DNA of 64,000 bases from Nemertoderma westbladi (taxonomy: Eukaryota; Xenacoelomorpha; Nemertodermatida; Nemertodermatidae), in assembly GCA_032718475.1 (NCBI GenBank), contig JAUCBJ010008529.1, forward strand, positions 53,978 through 117,977, written 5' to 3'. Made by a program: the position numbers and the translations under genes. The notes below the pieces were generated by a model. It made no database searches. It was not told the DNA's origin and saw only the letters and a list, made by a program, of their open reading frames with translations. Positions 1 to 15,000 of this stretch are shown piece by piece; within the stretch, counting starts at the first letter, position 1; every line of letters starts with the position of its first letter.

Positions 1-3000
1 TATTTATATCGCTATGTACAGCTGTATCTATCTATATCGCGATGTACAGCTGTATCTATTTATATCGATATGTACAGCTGTATCTATTTATATCGCTATG
101 TACAGCTGTATCTATTTATATCGCTATGTACAGCTGTATCTATTTATATCGATATGTACAGCTGTATCTATTTATATCGATATGTACAGCTGTATCTATT
201 TATATCGCGATGTACAGCTGTATCTATTTATTTCGATATGTACAGCTGTATCTATTTATATCGCTATGTACAGCTGTATCTATTTATATCGCGATGTACA
301 GCTGTATCTATTTATATCGATATGTACAGCTGTATCTATTTATATCGCGATATACAGCTGTATCTATTTATATTGATATGTACAGCTGTATCTATTTATA
401 TCTCGATGTACAGCTGTATCTATTTATATCGCGATGTACAGCTGTATCTATTTATATCTCGATGTACAGCTGTATCTATTTATATCGCGATGTACAGCTG
501 TATCTATTTATATCGCTATGTACAGCTGTATCTATTTATATCGATATGTACAGCTGTATCTATTTATATCGATATGTACAGCTGTATCTATTTATATCGC
601 GATATACAGCTGTATCTCTTTATATCGCGATGTACAGCTGTATCTATTTATATCGCGATGTACAGCTGTATCTATTTATATCGCGATGTACAGCTGTATC
701 TATTTATATCGCGATTTACATCTGTATCTATTTATATCTCGATGTACAGCTGTATCTATTTATATCGCGATGTACAGCTGTATCTATTTATATCGCGATG
801 TACAGCTGTATCTATTTATATCGCGATGTAGAGCTGTATCTATTTATATCGCTATGTACAGCTGTATCTATTTATATCGCGATGTACAGCTGTATCTATT
901 TATATCGCTATGTACAGCTGTATCTATTTATATCGCGATGTACAGCTGTATCTATTTATATCGCGATGTACAGCTGTATCTATTTATATCGCTATGTACA
1001 GCTGTATCTATTTATATCGCGATGTACAGCTGTATCTATTTATATCGCGATGTACAGCTGTATCTATTTATATCGCGATGTACAGCTGTATCTATTTATA
1101 TCGCGATGTACAGCTGTATCTATTTATATCGCGATGTACAGCTGTATCTATTTATATCGCTATGTACAGCTGTATCTATTTATATCGCGATGTACAGCTG
1201 TATCTATTTATATCGCTATGTACAGCTGTATCTATTTATATCGCGATGTACAGCTGTATCTATTTATATCGCGATGTACAGCTGTATCTATTTATAACGC
1301 GATTTACATCTGTATCTATTTATATCTCGATGTACAGCTGTATCTATTTATATCGCGATGTACAGCTGTATCTATTTATATCGCGATGTACAGCTGTATC
1401 TATTTATATCGCGATGTACAGCTGTATCTATCTATATCGCGATGTACAGCTGTATCTATTTATATCGCGATGTACAGCTGTATCTATTTATATCGCTATG
1501 TACAGCTGTATCTATCTATATCGCGATGTACAGCTGTATCTATTTATATCGCGATGTACAGCTGTATCTATTTATATCGCGATGTACAGCTGTATCTATT
1601 TATATCGCGATGTACAGCTGTATCTATTTATATCGCGATGTACAGCTGTATCTATTTATATCGCGATGTACAGCTGTATCTATTTATATCGCGATGTACA
1701 GCTGTATCTATTTATATCGCTATGTACAGCTGTATCTATTTATATCGCTATGTACAGCTGTATCTATCTATATCGCGATGTACAGCTGTATCTATTTATA
1801 TCGCGATTTACATCTGTATCTATTTATATCGCTATGTACAGCTGTATCTATTTATATCTCGATGTACAGCTGTATCTATTTATATCTCGATGTACAGCTG
1901 TATCTATTTATATCGCTATGTATAGCTGTATCTATTTATATCGCTATGTACAGCTGTATCTACTGTATTTATATCTCGATGTACAGCTGTATCTATTTAT
2001 ATCGCTATGTACAGCTGTATCTATTTATATCGCTATGTACAGCTGTATCTATTTATATCTCGATGTACAGCTGTATCTATTTATATCGCTATGTACAGCT
2101 GTATCTATTTATATCGCGATATACAGCTGTATCTATTTATATCTCGATGTACAGCTGTATCTATTTATATCGCTATGTACAGCTGTATCTATTTATATCT
2201 CGATGTACAGCTGTATCTATTTATATCGCGATGTACAGCTGTATCTATTTATATCGCGATGTACAGCTGTATCTATTTATATCGCGATGTACAGCTGTAT
2301 CTATTTATATCGCTATGTACAGCTGTATCTATTTATATCGCGATGTACAGCTGTAACTATTTATATCGCTATGTACAGCTGTATCTATCTATATCGCGAT
2401 GTACAGCTGTATCTATTTATATCGCTATGTACAGCTGTATCTATTTATATCTCGATGTACAGCTGTATCTATTTATATCTCGATGTACAGCTGTATCTAT
2501 TTATATCGCGATGTACAGCTGTATCTATTTATATCGCTATGTACAGCTGTATCTATTTATATCTCGATGTACAGCTGTATCTATTTATATCGCGATGTAC
2601 AGCTGTATCTATTTATATCGCTATGTACAGCTGTATCTATTTATATCGCGATGTACAGCTGTAACTATTTATATCGATATGTACAGCTGTATCTATTTAT
2701 ATCGATATGTACAGCTGTATCTATTTATATCGCGATGTACAGCTGTATCTATTTATATCGCTATGTACAGCTGTATCTATTTATATCGCGATGTACAGCT
2801 GTATCTATTTATATCGCTATGTACAGCTGTATCTATTTATATCGCGATGTACAGCTGTATCTATTTATATCGCGATGTACAGCTGTATCTATTTATATCG
2901 CGATGTACAGCTGTATCTATTTATATCGCTATGTACAGCTGTATCTATTTATATCGCTATGTACAGCTGTATCTATTTATATCGATATGTACAGCTGTAT

Positions 3001-6000
3001 CTATTTATATCGCGATATACAGCTGTATCTATTTATATTGATATGTACAGCTGTATCTATTTATATCTCGATGTACAGCTGTATCTATTTATATCGCGAT
3101 GTACAGCTGTATCTATTTATATCTCGATGTACAGCTGTATCTATTTATATCGCGATGTACAGCTGTATCTATTTATATCGCTATGTACAGCTGTATCTAT
3201 TTATATCGATATGTACAGCTGTATCTATTTATATCAATATGTACAGCTGTATCTATTTATATCGCGATATACAGCTGTATCTCTTTATATCGCGATGTAC
3301 AGCTGTATCTATTTATATCGCTATGTACAGCTGTATCTATTTATATCGATATGTACAGCTGTATCTATTTATATCGCGATGTACAGCTGTATCTATTTAT
3401 ATCGCTATGTACAGCTGTATCTATTTATATCGCGATGTACAGCTGTATCTATTTATATCGCGATGTACAGCTGTATCTATTTATATCGCGATGTACAGCT
3501 GTATCTATTTATATCGCTATGTACAGCTGTATCTATTTATATCGCGATGTACAGCTGTATCTATTTATATCGCGATGTACAGCTGTATCTATTTATATCG
3601 CGATGTACAGCTGTATCTATTTATATCTCGATGTACAGCTGTATCTATTTATATCGCGATGTACAGCTGTATCTATTTATATCGCGATGTACAGCTGTAT
3701 CTATTTATATCGCGATGTACAGCTGTATCTATTTATATCGCGATGTACAGCTGTATCTATTTATATCGCGATGTACAGATGTATCTATTTATATTGCGAT
3801 GTACAGATGTATCTATTTATATCGCGATGTACAAATGTATCTATTTATATCGCGATGTACAGCTGTATCTATTTATATCGCGATTTACATCTGTATCTAT
3901 TTATATCGCGATGTACAGCTGTATCTATTTATATCGCTATGTACAGCTGTATCTATTTATATCGCGATGTACAGCTGTATCTATTTATATCGCGATATAC
4001 AGCTGTATCTATTTATATCTCGATGTACAGCTGTATCTATCTATATCGCGATGTACAGCTGTATCTATTTATATCGCTATGTACAGCTGTATCTATTTAT
4101 ATCTCGATGTACAGCTGTATCTATTTATATCTCGATGTACAGCTGTATCTATTTATATCGCGATGTACAGCTGTATCTATTTATATCGCTATGTACAGCT
4201 GTATCTATTTATATCGCGATGTACAGCTGTATCTATTTATATCGCTATGTACAGCTGTATCTATTTATATCGCGATGTACAGCTGTAACTATTTATATCG
4301 CTATGTACAGCTGTATCTATCTATATCGCGATGTACAGCTGTATCTATTTATATCGCGATGTACAGCTGTATCTATTTATATCGATATGTACAGCTGTAT
4401 CAATTTATATCGCTATGTACAGCTGTATCTATTTATATCGCGATGTACAGCTGTATCTATTTATATCGCGATGTACAGCTGTATCTATTTATATCGCGAT
4501 GTACAGCTGTATCTATTTATATCGCGATGTACAGCTGTATCTATTTATATCGCGATGTACAGCTGTATCTATCTATATCGCGATGTACAGCTGTATCTAT
4601 TTATATCGATATGTACAGCTGTATCTATTTATATCGCTATGTACAGCTGTATCTATTTATATCGCTATGTACAGCTGTATCTATCTATATCGCGATGTAC
4701 AGCTGTATCTATTTATATCGATATGTACAGCTGTATCTATTTATATCGATATGTACAGCTGTATCTATTTATATCGCGATGTACAGCTGTATCTATTTAT
4801 ATCGATATGTACAGCTGTATCTATTTATATCGCTATGTACAGCTGTATCTATCTATATCGCGATGTACAGCTGTATCTATTTATATCGATATGTACAGCT
4901 GTATCTATTTATATCGCTATGTACAGCTGTATCTATTTATATCGCTATGTACAGCTGTATCTATTTATATCGCTATGTACAGCTGTATCTATCTATATCG
5001 CGATGTACAGCTGTATCTATTTATATCGATATGTACAGCTGTATCTATTTATATCGATATGTACAGCTGTATCTATTTATATCGCTATGTACAGCTGTAT
5101 CTATTTATATCGCGATGTACAGCTGTATCTATTTATATCGCGATGTACAGCTGTATCTATTTATATCGCTATGTACAGCTGTATCTATTTATATCGCTAT
5201 GTACAGCTGTATCTATTTATATCTCGATGTACAGCTGTATCTATTTATATCTCGATGTACAGCTGTATCTATTTATATCTCGATGTACAGCTGTATCTAT
5301 TTATATCTCGATATACAGCTGTATCTATTTATATCGATATGTACAGCTGTATCTATTTATATCGCTATGTACAGCTGTATCTATTTATATCGCGATGTAC
5401 AGCTGTATCTATTTATATCGAGATATACAGCTGTATCTATTTATATCGCTATGTACAGCTGTATCTATTTATATCTCGATGTACAGCTGTATCTATTTAT
5501 ATCGATATGTACAGCTGTATCTATTTATATCGCTATGTACAGCTGTATCTATTTATATCGCGATGTACAGCTGTATCTATTTATATCGAGATATACAGCT
5601 GTATCTATTTATATCGCTATGTACAGCTGTATCTATTTATATCTCGATGTACAGCTGTATCTATTTATATCGATATGTACAGCTGTATCTATTTATATCG
5701 CGATGTACAGCTGTATCTATTTATATCGCTATGTACAGCTGTATCTATTTATATCGCTATGTACAGCTGTATCTATTTATATCTCGATGTACAGCTGTAT
5801 CTATTTATATCTCGATGTACAGCTGTATCTATTTATATCTCGATGTACAGCTGTATCTATTTATATCTCGATATACAGCTGTATCTATTTATATCGATAT
5901 GTACAGCTGTATCTATTTATATCGCTATGTACAGCTGTATCTATTTATATCGCGATGTACAGCTGTATCTATTTATATCGAGATATACAGCTGTATCTAT

Positions 6001-9000
6001 TTATATCGCTATGTACAGCTGTATCTATTTATATCGCGATGTACAGCTGTATCTATTTATATCGCGATGTACAGCTGTATCTATTTATATCTCGATATAC
6101 AGCTGTATCTATTTATATCGATATGTACAGCTGTATCTATTTATATCGCTATGTACAGCTGTATCTATTTATATCGCGATGTACAGCTGTATCTATTTAT
6201 ATCGAGATATACAGCTGTATCTATTTATATCGCTATGTACAGCTGTATCTATTTATATCGCTATGTACAGCTGTATCTATTTATATCTCGATGTACAGCT
6301 GTATCTATTTATATCGCGATATACAGCTGTATCTCTTTATATCGCGATGTACAGCTGTATCTATTTATATCGCTATGTACAGCTGTATCTATTTATATCG
6401 ATATGTACAGCTGTATCTATTTATATCGCGATGTACAGCTGTATCTATTTATATCGCTATGTACAGCTGTATCTATTTATATCGCGATGTACAGCTGTAT
6501 CTATTTATATCGCGATGTACAGCTGTATCTATTTATATCGCGATGTACAGCTGTATCTATTTATATCGAGATATACAGCTGTATCTATTTATATCTCGAT
6601 GTACAGCTGTATCTATTTATATCGCGATGTACAGCTGTATCTATTTATATCTCGATGTACAGCTGTATCTATTTATATCTCGATGTACAGCTGTATCTAT
6701 TTATATCGCGATGTACAGCTGTATCTATTTATATCGCGATGTACAGCTGTATCTATTTATATCGCGATGTACAGCTGTATCTATTTATATCGAGATATAC
6801 AGCTGTATCTATTTATATCTCGATGTACAGCTGTATCTATTTATATCGCTATGTACAGCTGTATCTATTTATATCGCTATGTCAAGCTGTATCTATTTAT
6901 ATCTCGATGTACAGCTGTATCTATTTATATCTCGATGTACAGCTGTATCTATTTATATCTCGATGTACAGCTGTATCTATTTATATCGCGATGTACAGCT
7001 GTATCTATTTATATCGAGATATACAGCTGTATCTATTTATATCTCGATGTACAGCTGTATCTATTTATATCTCGATGTACAGCTGTATCTATTTATATCG
7101 CTATGTACAGCTGTATCTATTTATATCTCGATGTACAGCTGTATCTATTTATATCTCGATGTACAGCTGTATCTATTTATATCGCTATGTACAGCTGTAT
7201 CTATTTATATCGCGATGTACAGCTGTAACTATTTATATCTCGATGTACAGCTGTATCTATTTATATCGAGATATACAGCTGTATCTATTTATATCGCGAT
7301 GTACAGCTGTATCTATTTATATCGATATGTACAGCTGTATCTATTTATATCGCTATGTACAGCTGTATCTATTTATATCTCGATGTACAGCTGTATCTAT
7401 TTATATCGCTATGTACAGCTGTATCTATTTATATCGCGATGTACAGCTGTATCTATTTATATCGCGATGTACAGCTGTATCTATTTATATCGCGATGTAC
7501 AGATGTATCTATTTATATTGCGATGTACAGATGTATCTATTTATATCGCGATGTACAAATGTATCTATTTATATCGCGATGTACAGCTGTATCTATTTAT
7601 ATCGCGATTTACATCTGTATCTATTTATATCGCGATGTACAGCTGTATCTATTTATATCGCTATGTACAGCTGTATCTATTTATATCGCGATGTACAGCT
7701 GTATCTATTTATATCGCGATATACAGCTGTATCTATTTATATCTCGATGTACAGCTGTATCTATCTATATCGCGATGTACAGCTGTATCTATTTATATCG
7801 CTATGTACAGCTGTATCTATTTATATCTCGATGTACAGCTGTATCTATTTATATCTCGATGTACAGCTGTATCTATTTATATCGCGATGTACAGCTGTAT
7901 CTATTTATATCGCTATGTACAGCTGTATCTATTTATATCGCGATGTACAGCTGTATCTATTTATATCGCTATGTACAGCTGTATCTATTTATATCGCGAT
8001 GTACAGCTGTAACTATTTATATCGCTATGTACAGCTGTATCTATCTATATCGCGATGTACAGCTGTATCTATTTATATCGCGATGTACAGCTGTATCTAT
8101 TTATATCGATATGTACAGCTGTATCAATTTATATCGCTATGTACAGCTGTATCTATTTATATCGCGATGTACAGCTGTATCTATTTATATCGCGATGTAC
8201 AGCTGTATCTATTTATATCGCGATGTACAGCTGTATCTATTTATATCGCGATGTACAGCTGTATCTATTTATATCGCGATGTACAGCTGTATCTATCTAT
8301 ATCGCGATGTACAGCTGTATCTATTTATATCGATATGTACAGCTGTATCTATTTATATCGCTATGTACAGCTGTATCTATTTATATCGCTATGTACAGCT
8401 GTATCTATCTATATCGCGATGTACAGCTGTATCTATTTATATCGATATGTACAGCTGTATCTATTTATATCGATATGTACAGCTGTATCTATTTATATCG
8501 CGATGTACAGCTGTATCTATTTATATCGATATGTACAGCTGTATCTATTTATATCGCTATGTACAGCTGTATCTATCTATATCGCGATGTACAGCTGTAT
8601 CTATTTATATCGATATGTACAGCTGTATCTATTTATATCGCTATGTACAGCTGTATCTATTTATATCGCTATGTACAGCTGTATCTATTTATATCGCTAT
8701 GTACAGCTGTATCTATCTATATCGCGATGTACAGCTGTATCTATTTATATCGATATGTACAGCTGTATCTATTTATATCGATATGTACAGCTGTATCTAT
8801 TTATATCGCTATGTACAGCTGTATCTATTTATATCGCGATGTACAGCTGTATCTATTTATATCGCGATGTACAGCTGTATCTATTTATATCGCTATGTAC
8901 AGCTGTATCTATTTATATCGCTATGTACAGCTGTATCTATTTATATCTCGATGTACAGCTGTATCTATTTATATCTCGATGTACAGCTGTATCTATTTAT

Positions 9001-12000
9001 ATCTCGATGTACAGCTGTATCTATTTATATCTCGATATACAGCTGTATCTATTTATATCGATATGTACAGCTGTATCTATTTATATCGCTATGTACAGCT
9101 GTATCTATTTATATCGCGATGTACAGCTGTATCTATTTATATCGAGATATACAGCTGTATCTATTTATATCGCTATGTACAGCTGTATCTATTTATATCT
9201 CGATGTACAGCTGTATCTATTTATATCGATATGTACAGCTGTATCTATTTATATCGCTATGTACAGCTGTATCTATTTATATCGCGATGTACAGCTGTAT
9301 CTATTTATATCGAGATATACAGCTGTATCTATTTATATCGCTATGTACAGCTGTATCTATTTATATCTCGATGTACAGCTGTATCTATTTATATCGATAT
9401 GTACAGCTGTATCTATTTATATCGCGATGTACAGCTGTATCTATTTATATCGCTATGTACAGCTGTATCTATTTATATCGCTATGTACAGCTGTATCTAT
9501 TTATATCTCGATGTACAGCTGTATCTATTTATATCTCGATGTACAGCTGTATCTATTTATATCTCGATGTACAGCTGTATCTATTTATATCTCGATATAC
9601 AGCTGTATCTATTTATATCGATATGTACAGCTGTATCTATTTATATCGCTATGTACAGCTGTATCTATTTATATCGCGATGTACAGCTGTATCTATTTAT
9701 ATCGAGATATACAGCTGTATCTATTTATATCGCTATGTACAGCTGTATCTATTTATATCGCGATGTACAGCTGTATCTATTTATATCGCGATGTACAGCT
9801 GTATCTATTTATATCTCGATATACAGCTGTATCTATTTATATCGATATGTACAGCTGTATCTATTTATATCGCTATGTACAGCTGTATCTATTTATATCG
9901 CGATGTACAGCTGTATCTATTTATATCGAGATATACAGCTGTATCTATTTATATCGCTATGTACAGCTGTATCTATTTATATCGCTATGTACAGCTGTAT
10001 CTATTTATATCTCGATGTACAGCTGTATCTATTTATATCGCGATATACAGCTGTATCTATTTATATCGCGATGTACAGCTGTATCTATTTATATCGCTAT
10101 GTACAGCTGTATCTATTTATATCGATATGTACAGCTGTATCTATTTATATCGCGATGTACAGCTGTATCTATTTATATCGCTATGTACAGCTGTATCTAT
10201 TTATATCGCGATGTACAGCTGTATCTATTTATATCGCGATGTACAGCTGTATCTATTTATATCGCGATGTACAGCTGTATCTATTTATATCGAGATATAC
10301 AGCTGTATCTATTTATATCTCGATGTACAGCTGTATCTATTTATATCGCGATGTACAGCTGTATCTATTTATATCTCGATGTACAGCTGTATCTATTTAT
10401 ATCTCGATGTACAGCTGTATCTATTTATATCGCGATGTACAGCTGTATCTATTTATATCGCGATGTACAGCTGTATCTATTTATATCGCGATGTACAGCT
10501 GTATCTATTTATATCGAGATGTACAGCTGTATCTATTTATATCTCGATGTACAGCTGTATCTATTTATATCGCTATGTACAGCTGTATCTATTTATATCG
10601 CTATGTACAGCTGTATCTATTTATATCTCGATGTACAGCTGTATCTATTTATATCTCGATGTACAGCTGTATCTATTTATATCTCGATGTACAGCTGTAT
10701 CTATTTATATCGCGATGTACAGCTGTATCTATTTATATCGAGATATACAGCTGTATCTATTTATATCTCGATGTACAGCTGTATCTATTTATATCTCGAT
10801 GTACAGCTGTATCTATTTATATCGCTATGTACAGCTGTATCTATTTATATCTCGATGTACAGCTGTATCTATTTATATCTCGATGTACAGCTGTATCTAT
10901 TTATATCGCTATGTACAGCTGTATCTATTTATATCGCGATGTACAGCTGTATCTATTTATATCTCGATGTACAGCTGTATCTATTTATATCGAGATATAC
11001 AGCTGTATCTATTTATATCGCGATGTACAGCTGTATCTATTTATATCGATATGTACAGCTGTATCTATTTATATCGCTATGTACAGCTGTATCTATTTAT
11101 ATCTCGATGTACAGCTGTATCTATTTATATCGCTATGTACAGCTGTATCTATTTATATCGCGATGTACAGCTGTATCTATTTATATCGCTATGTACAGCT
11201 GTATCTATTTATATCTCGATGTACAGCTGTATCTATTTATATCGCTATGTACAGCTGTATCTATTTATATCGCGATGTACAGCTGTAACTATTTATATCT
11301 CGATGTACAGCTGTATCTATTTATATCGAGATATACAGCTGTATCTATTTATATCGCGATGTACAGCTGTATCTATTTATATCTCGATGTACAGCTGTAT
11401 CTATTTATATCTCGATGTACAGCTGTATCTATTTATATCGCTATGTACAGCTGTATCTATTTATATCGCGATGTACAGCTGTAACTATTTATATCTCGAT
11501 GTACAGCTGTATCTATTTATATCGAGATATACAGCTGTATCTATTTATATCTCGATGTACAGCTGTATCTATTTATATCTCGATGTACAGCTGTATCTAT
11601 TTATATCGCTATGTACAGCTGTATCTATTTATATCGCGATGTACAGCTGTATCTATTTATATCTCGATGTACAGCTGTATCTATTTATATCGCTATGTAC
11701 AGCTGTATCTATTTATATCGAGATATACAGCTGTATCTATTTATATCTCGATGTACAGCTGTATCTATTTATATCTCGATGTACAGCTGTATCTATTTAT
11801 ATCGCTATGTACAGCTGTATCTATTTATATCGCGATGTACAGCTGTATCTATTTATATCGAGATGTACAGCTGTATCTATTTATATCTTTATGTACAGCT
11901 GTATCTATTTATATCGCGATGTACAGCTGTAACTATTTATATCTCGATGTACAGCTGTATCTATTTATATCGAGATATACAGCTGTATCTATTTATATCG

Positions 12001-15000
12001 CTATGTACAGCTGTATCTATTTATATCGCTATGTACAGCTGTATCTATTTATATCTCGATGTACAGCTGTATCTATTTATATCGCTATGTACAGCTGTAA
12101 CTATTTATATCTCGATGTACAGCTGTATCTATTTATATCTCGATGTACAGCTGTATCTATTTATATCGCTATGTACAGCTGTATCTATTTATATCGTTAT
12201 GTACAGCTGTATCTATTTATATCTCGATGTACAGCTGTATCTATTTATATCGAGATATACAGCTGTATCTATTTATATCTCGATGTACAGCTGTATCTAT
12301 TTATATCTCGATGTACAGCTGTATCTATTTATATCGATATGTACAGCTGTATCTATTTATATCGTTATGTACAGCTGTATCTATTTATATCGCTATGTAC
12401 AGCTGTATCTATTTATATCGAGATATACAGCTGTATCTATTTATATCGAGATATACAGCTGTATCTATTTATATCGCTATGTACAGCTGTATCTATTTAT
12501 ATCTCGATGTACAGCTGTATCTATTTATATCGATATGTACAGCTGTATCTATTTATATCGCGATGTACAGCTGTATCTATTTATATCGAGATATACAGCT
12601 GTATCTATTTATATCGAGATATACAGCTGTATCTATTTATATCGCTATGTACAGCTGTATCTATTTATATCTCGATGTACAACTGTATCTATTTATATCG
12701 CTATGTACAGCTGTATCTATTTATATCGCGATGTACAGCTGTATCTATTTATATCGCGATGTACAGCTGTAACTATTTATATCTCGATGTACAGCTGTAT
12801 CTATTTATATCGAGATATACAGCTGTATCTATTTATATCTCGATGTACAGCTGTATCTATTTATATCTCGATGTACAGCTGTATCTATTTATATCGCTAT
12901 GTACAGCTGTATCTATTTATATCGCGATGTACAGCTGTAACTATTTATATCTCGATGTACAGCTGTATCTATTTATATCGAGATATACAGCTGTATCTAT
13001 TTATATCGCGATGTACAGCTGTATCTATTTATATCGCTATGTACAGCTGTATCTATTTATATCGTTATGTACAGCTGTATCTATTTATATCGCGATGTAC
13101 AGCTGTATCTATTTATATCGATATGTACAGCTGTATCTATTTATATCGCGATGTACAGCTGTATCTATTTATATCGCGATGTACAGCTGTATCTATTTAT
13201 ATCGATATGTACAGCTGTATCTATTTATATCGCGATGTACAGCTGTATCTATTTATATCGCGATGTACAGCTGTATCTATTTATATTGATATGTACAGCT
13301 GTATCTATTTATATCGATATGTACAGCTGTATCTATTTATATCGCGATGTACAGCTGTATCTATTTATATTGATATGTACAGCTGTATCTATTTATATCG
13401 CTATGTACAGCTGTATCTATTTATATCGCTATGTACAGCTGTATCTATTTATATTGATATGTACAGCTGTATCTATTTATATCGCGATGTACAGCTGTAT
13501 CTATTTATATCGCTATGTACAGCTGTATCTATTTATATCGTTATGTACAGCTGTATCTATTTATATCGCGATGTACAGCTGTATCTATTTATATCGATAT
13601 GTACAGCTGTATCTATTTATATCGCGATGTACAGCTGTATCTATTTATATCGCGATGTACAGCTGTATCTATTTATATTGATATGTACAGCTGTATCTAT
13701 TTATATCGATATGTACAGCTGTATCTATTTATATCGCGATGTACAGCTGTATCTATTTATATCGCGATGTACAGCTGTATCTATTTATATCGCTATGTAC
13801 AGCTGTATCTATTGATATCGCTATGTACAGCTGTATCTACTTATATCGATGTGTACAGCTGTATCTATTTATATCGATATGTACAGCTGTATCTATTTAT
13901 ATCTCGATGTACAGCTGTATCTATTTATATCGCGATGTACAGCTGTAACTATTTATATCTCGATGTACAGCTGTATCTATTTATATCGAGATATACAGCT
14001 GTATCTATTTATATCTCGATGTACAGCTGTATCTATTTATATCGCTATGTACAGCTGTATCTATTTATATCTCGATGTACAGCTGTATCTATTTATATCG
14101 CGATGTACAGCTGTATCTATTTATATCGAGATATACAGCTGTATCTATTTATATCTCGATGTACAGCTGTATCTATTTATATCTCGATGTACAGCTGTAT
14201 CTATTTATATCTCGATGTACAGCTGTATCTATTTATATCGCTATGTACAGCTGTATCTATTTATATCGCGATGTACAGCTGTATCTATTTATATCGAGAT
14301 ATACAGCTGTATCTATTTATATCTCGATGTACAGCTGTATCTATTTATATCGATATGTACAGCTGTATCTATTTATATCTCGATGTACAGCTGTATCTAT
14401 TTATATCGCTATGTACAGCTGTATCTATTTATATCGCGATGTACAGCTGTATCTATTTATATCGAGATATACAGCTGTATCTATTTATATCTCGATGTAC
14501 AGCTGTATCTATTTATATCGATATGTACAGCTGTATCTATTTATATCTCGATGTACAGCTGTATCTATTTATATCGCTATGTACAGCTGTATCTATTTAT
14601 ATCGCGATGTACAGCTGTATCTATTTATATCGAGATATACAGCTGTATCTATTTATATCTCGATGTACAGCTGTATCTATTTATATCGAGATATACAGCT
14701 GTATCTATTTATATCTCGATGTACAGCTGTATCTATTTATATCTCGATGTACAGCTGTATCTATTTATATCTCGATGTACAGCTGTATCTATTTATATCG
14801 CTATGTACAGCTGTATCTATTTATATCGCGATGTACAGCTGTATCTATTTATATCGAGATATACAGCTGTATCTATTTATATCTCGATGTACAGCTGTAT
14901 CTATTTATATCGATATGTACAGTTGTATCTATTTATATCTCGATGTACAGCTGTATCTATTTATATCGCTATGTACAGCTGTATCTATTTATATCTCGAT

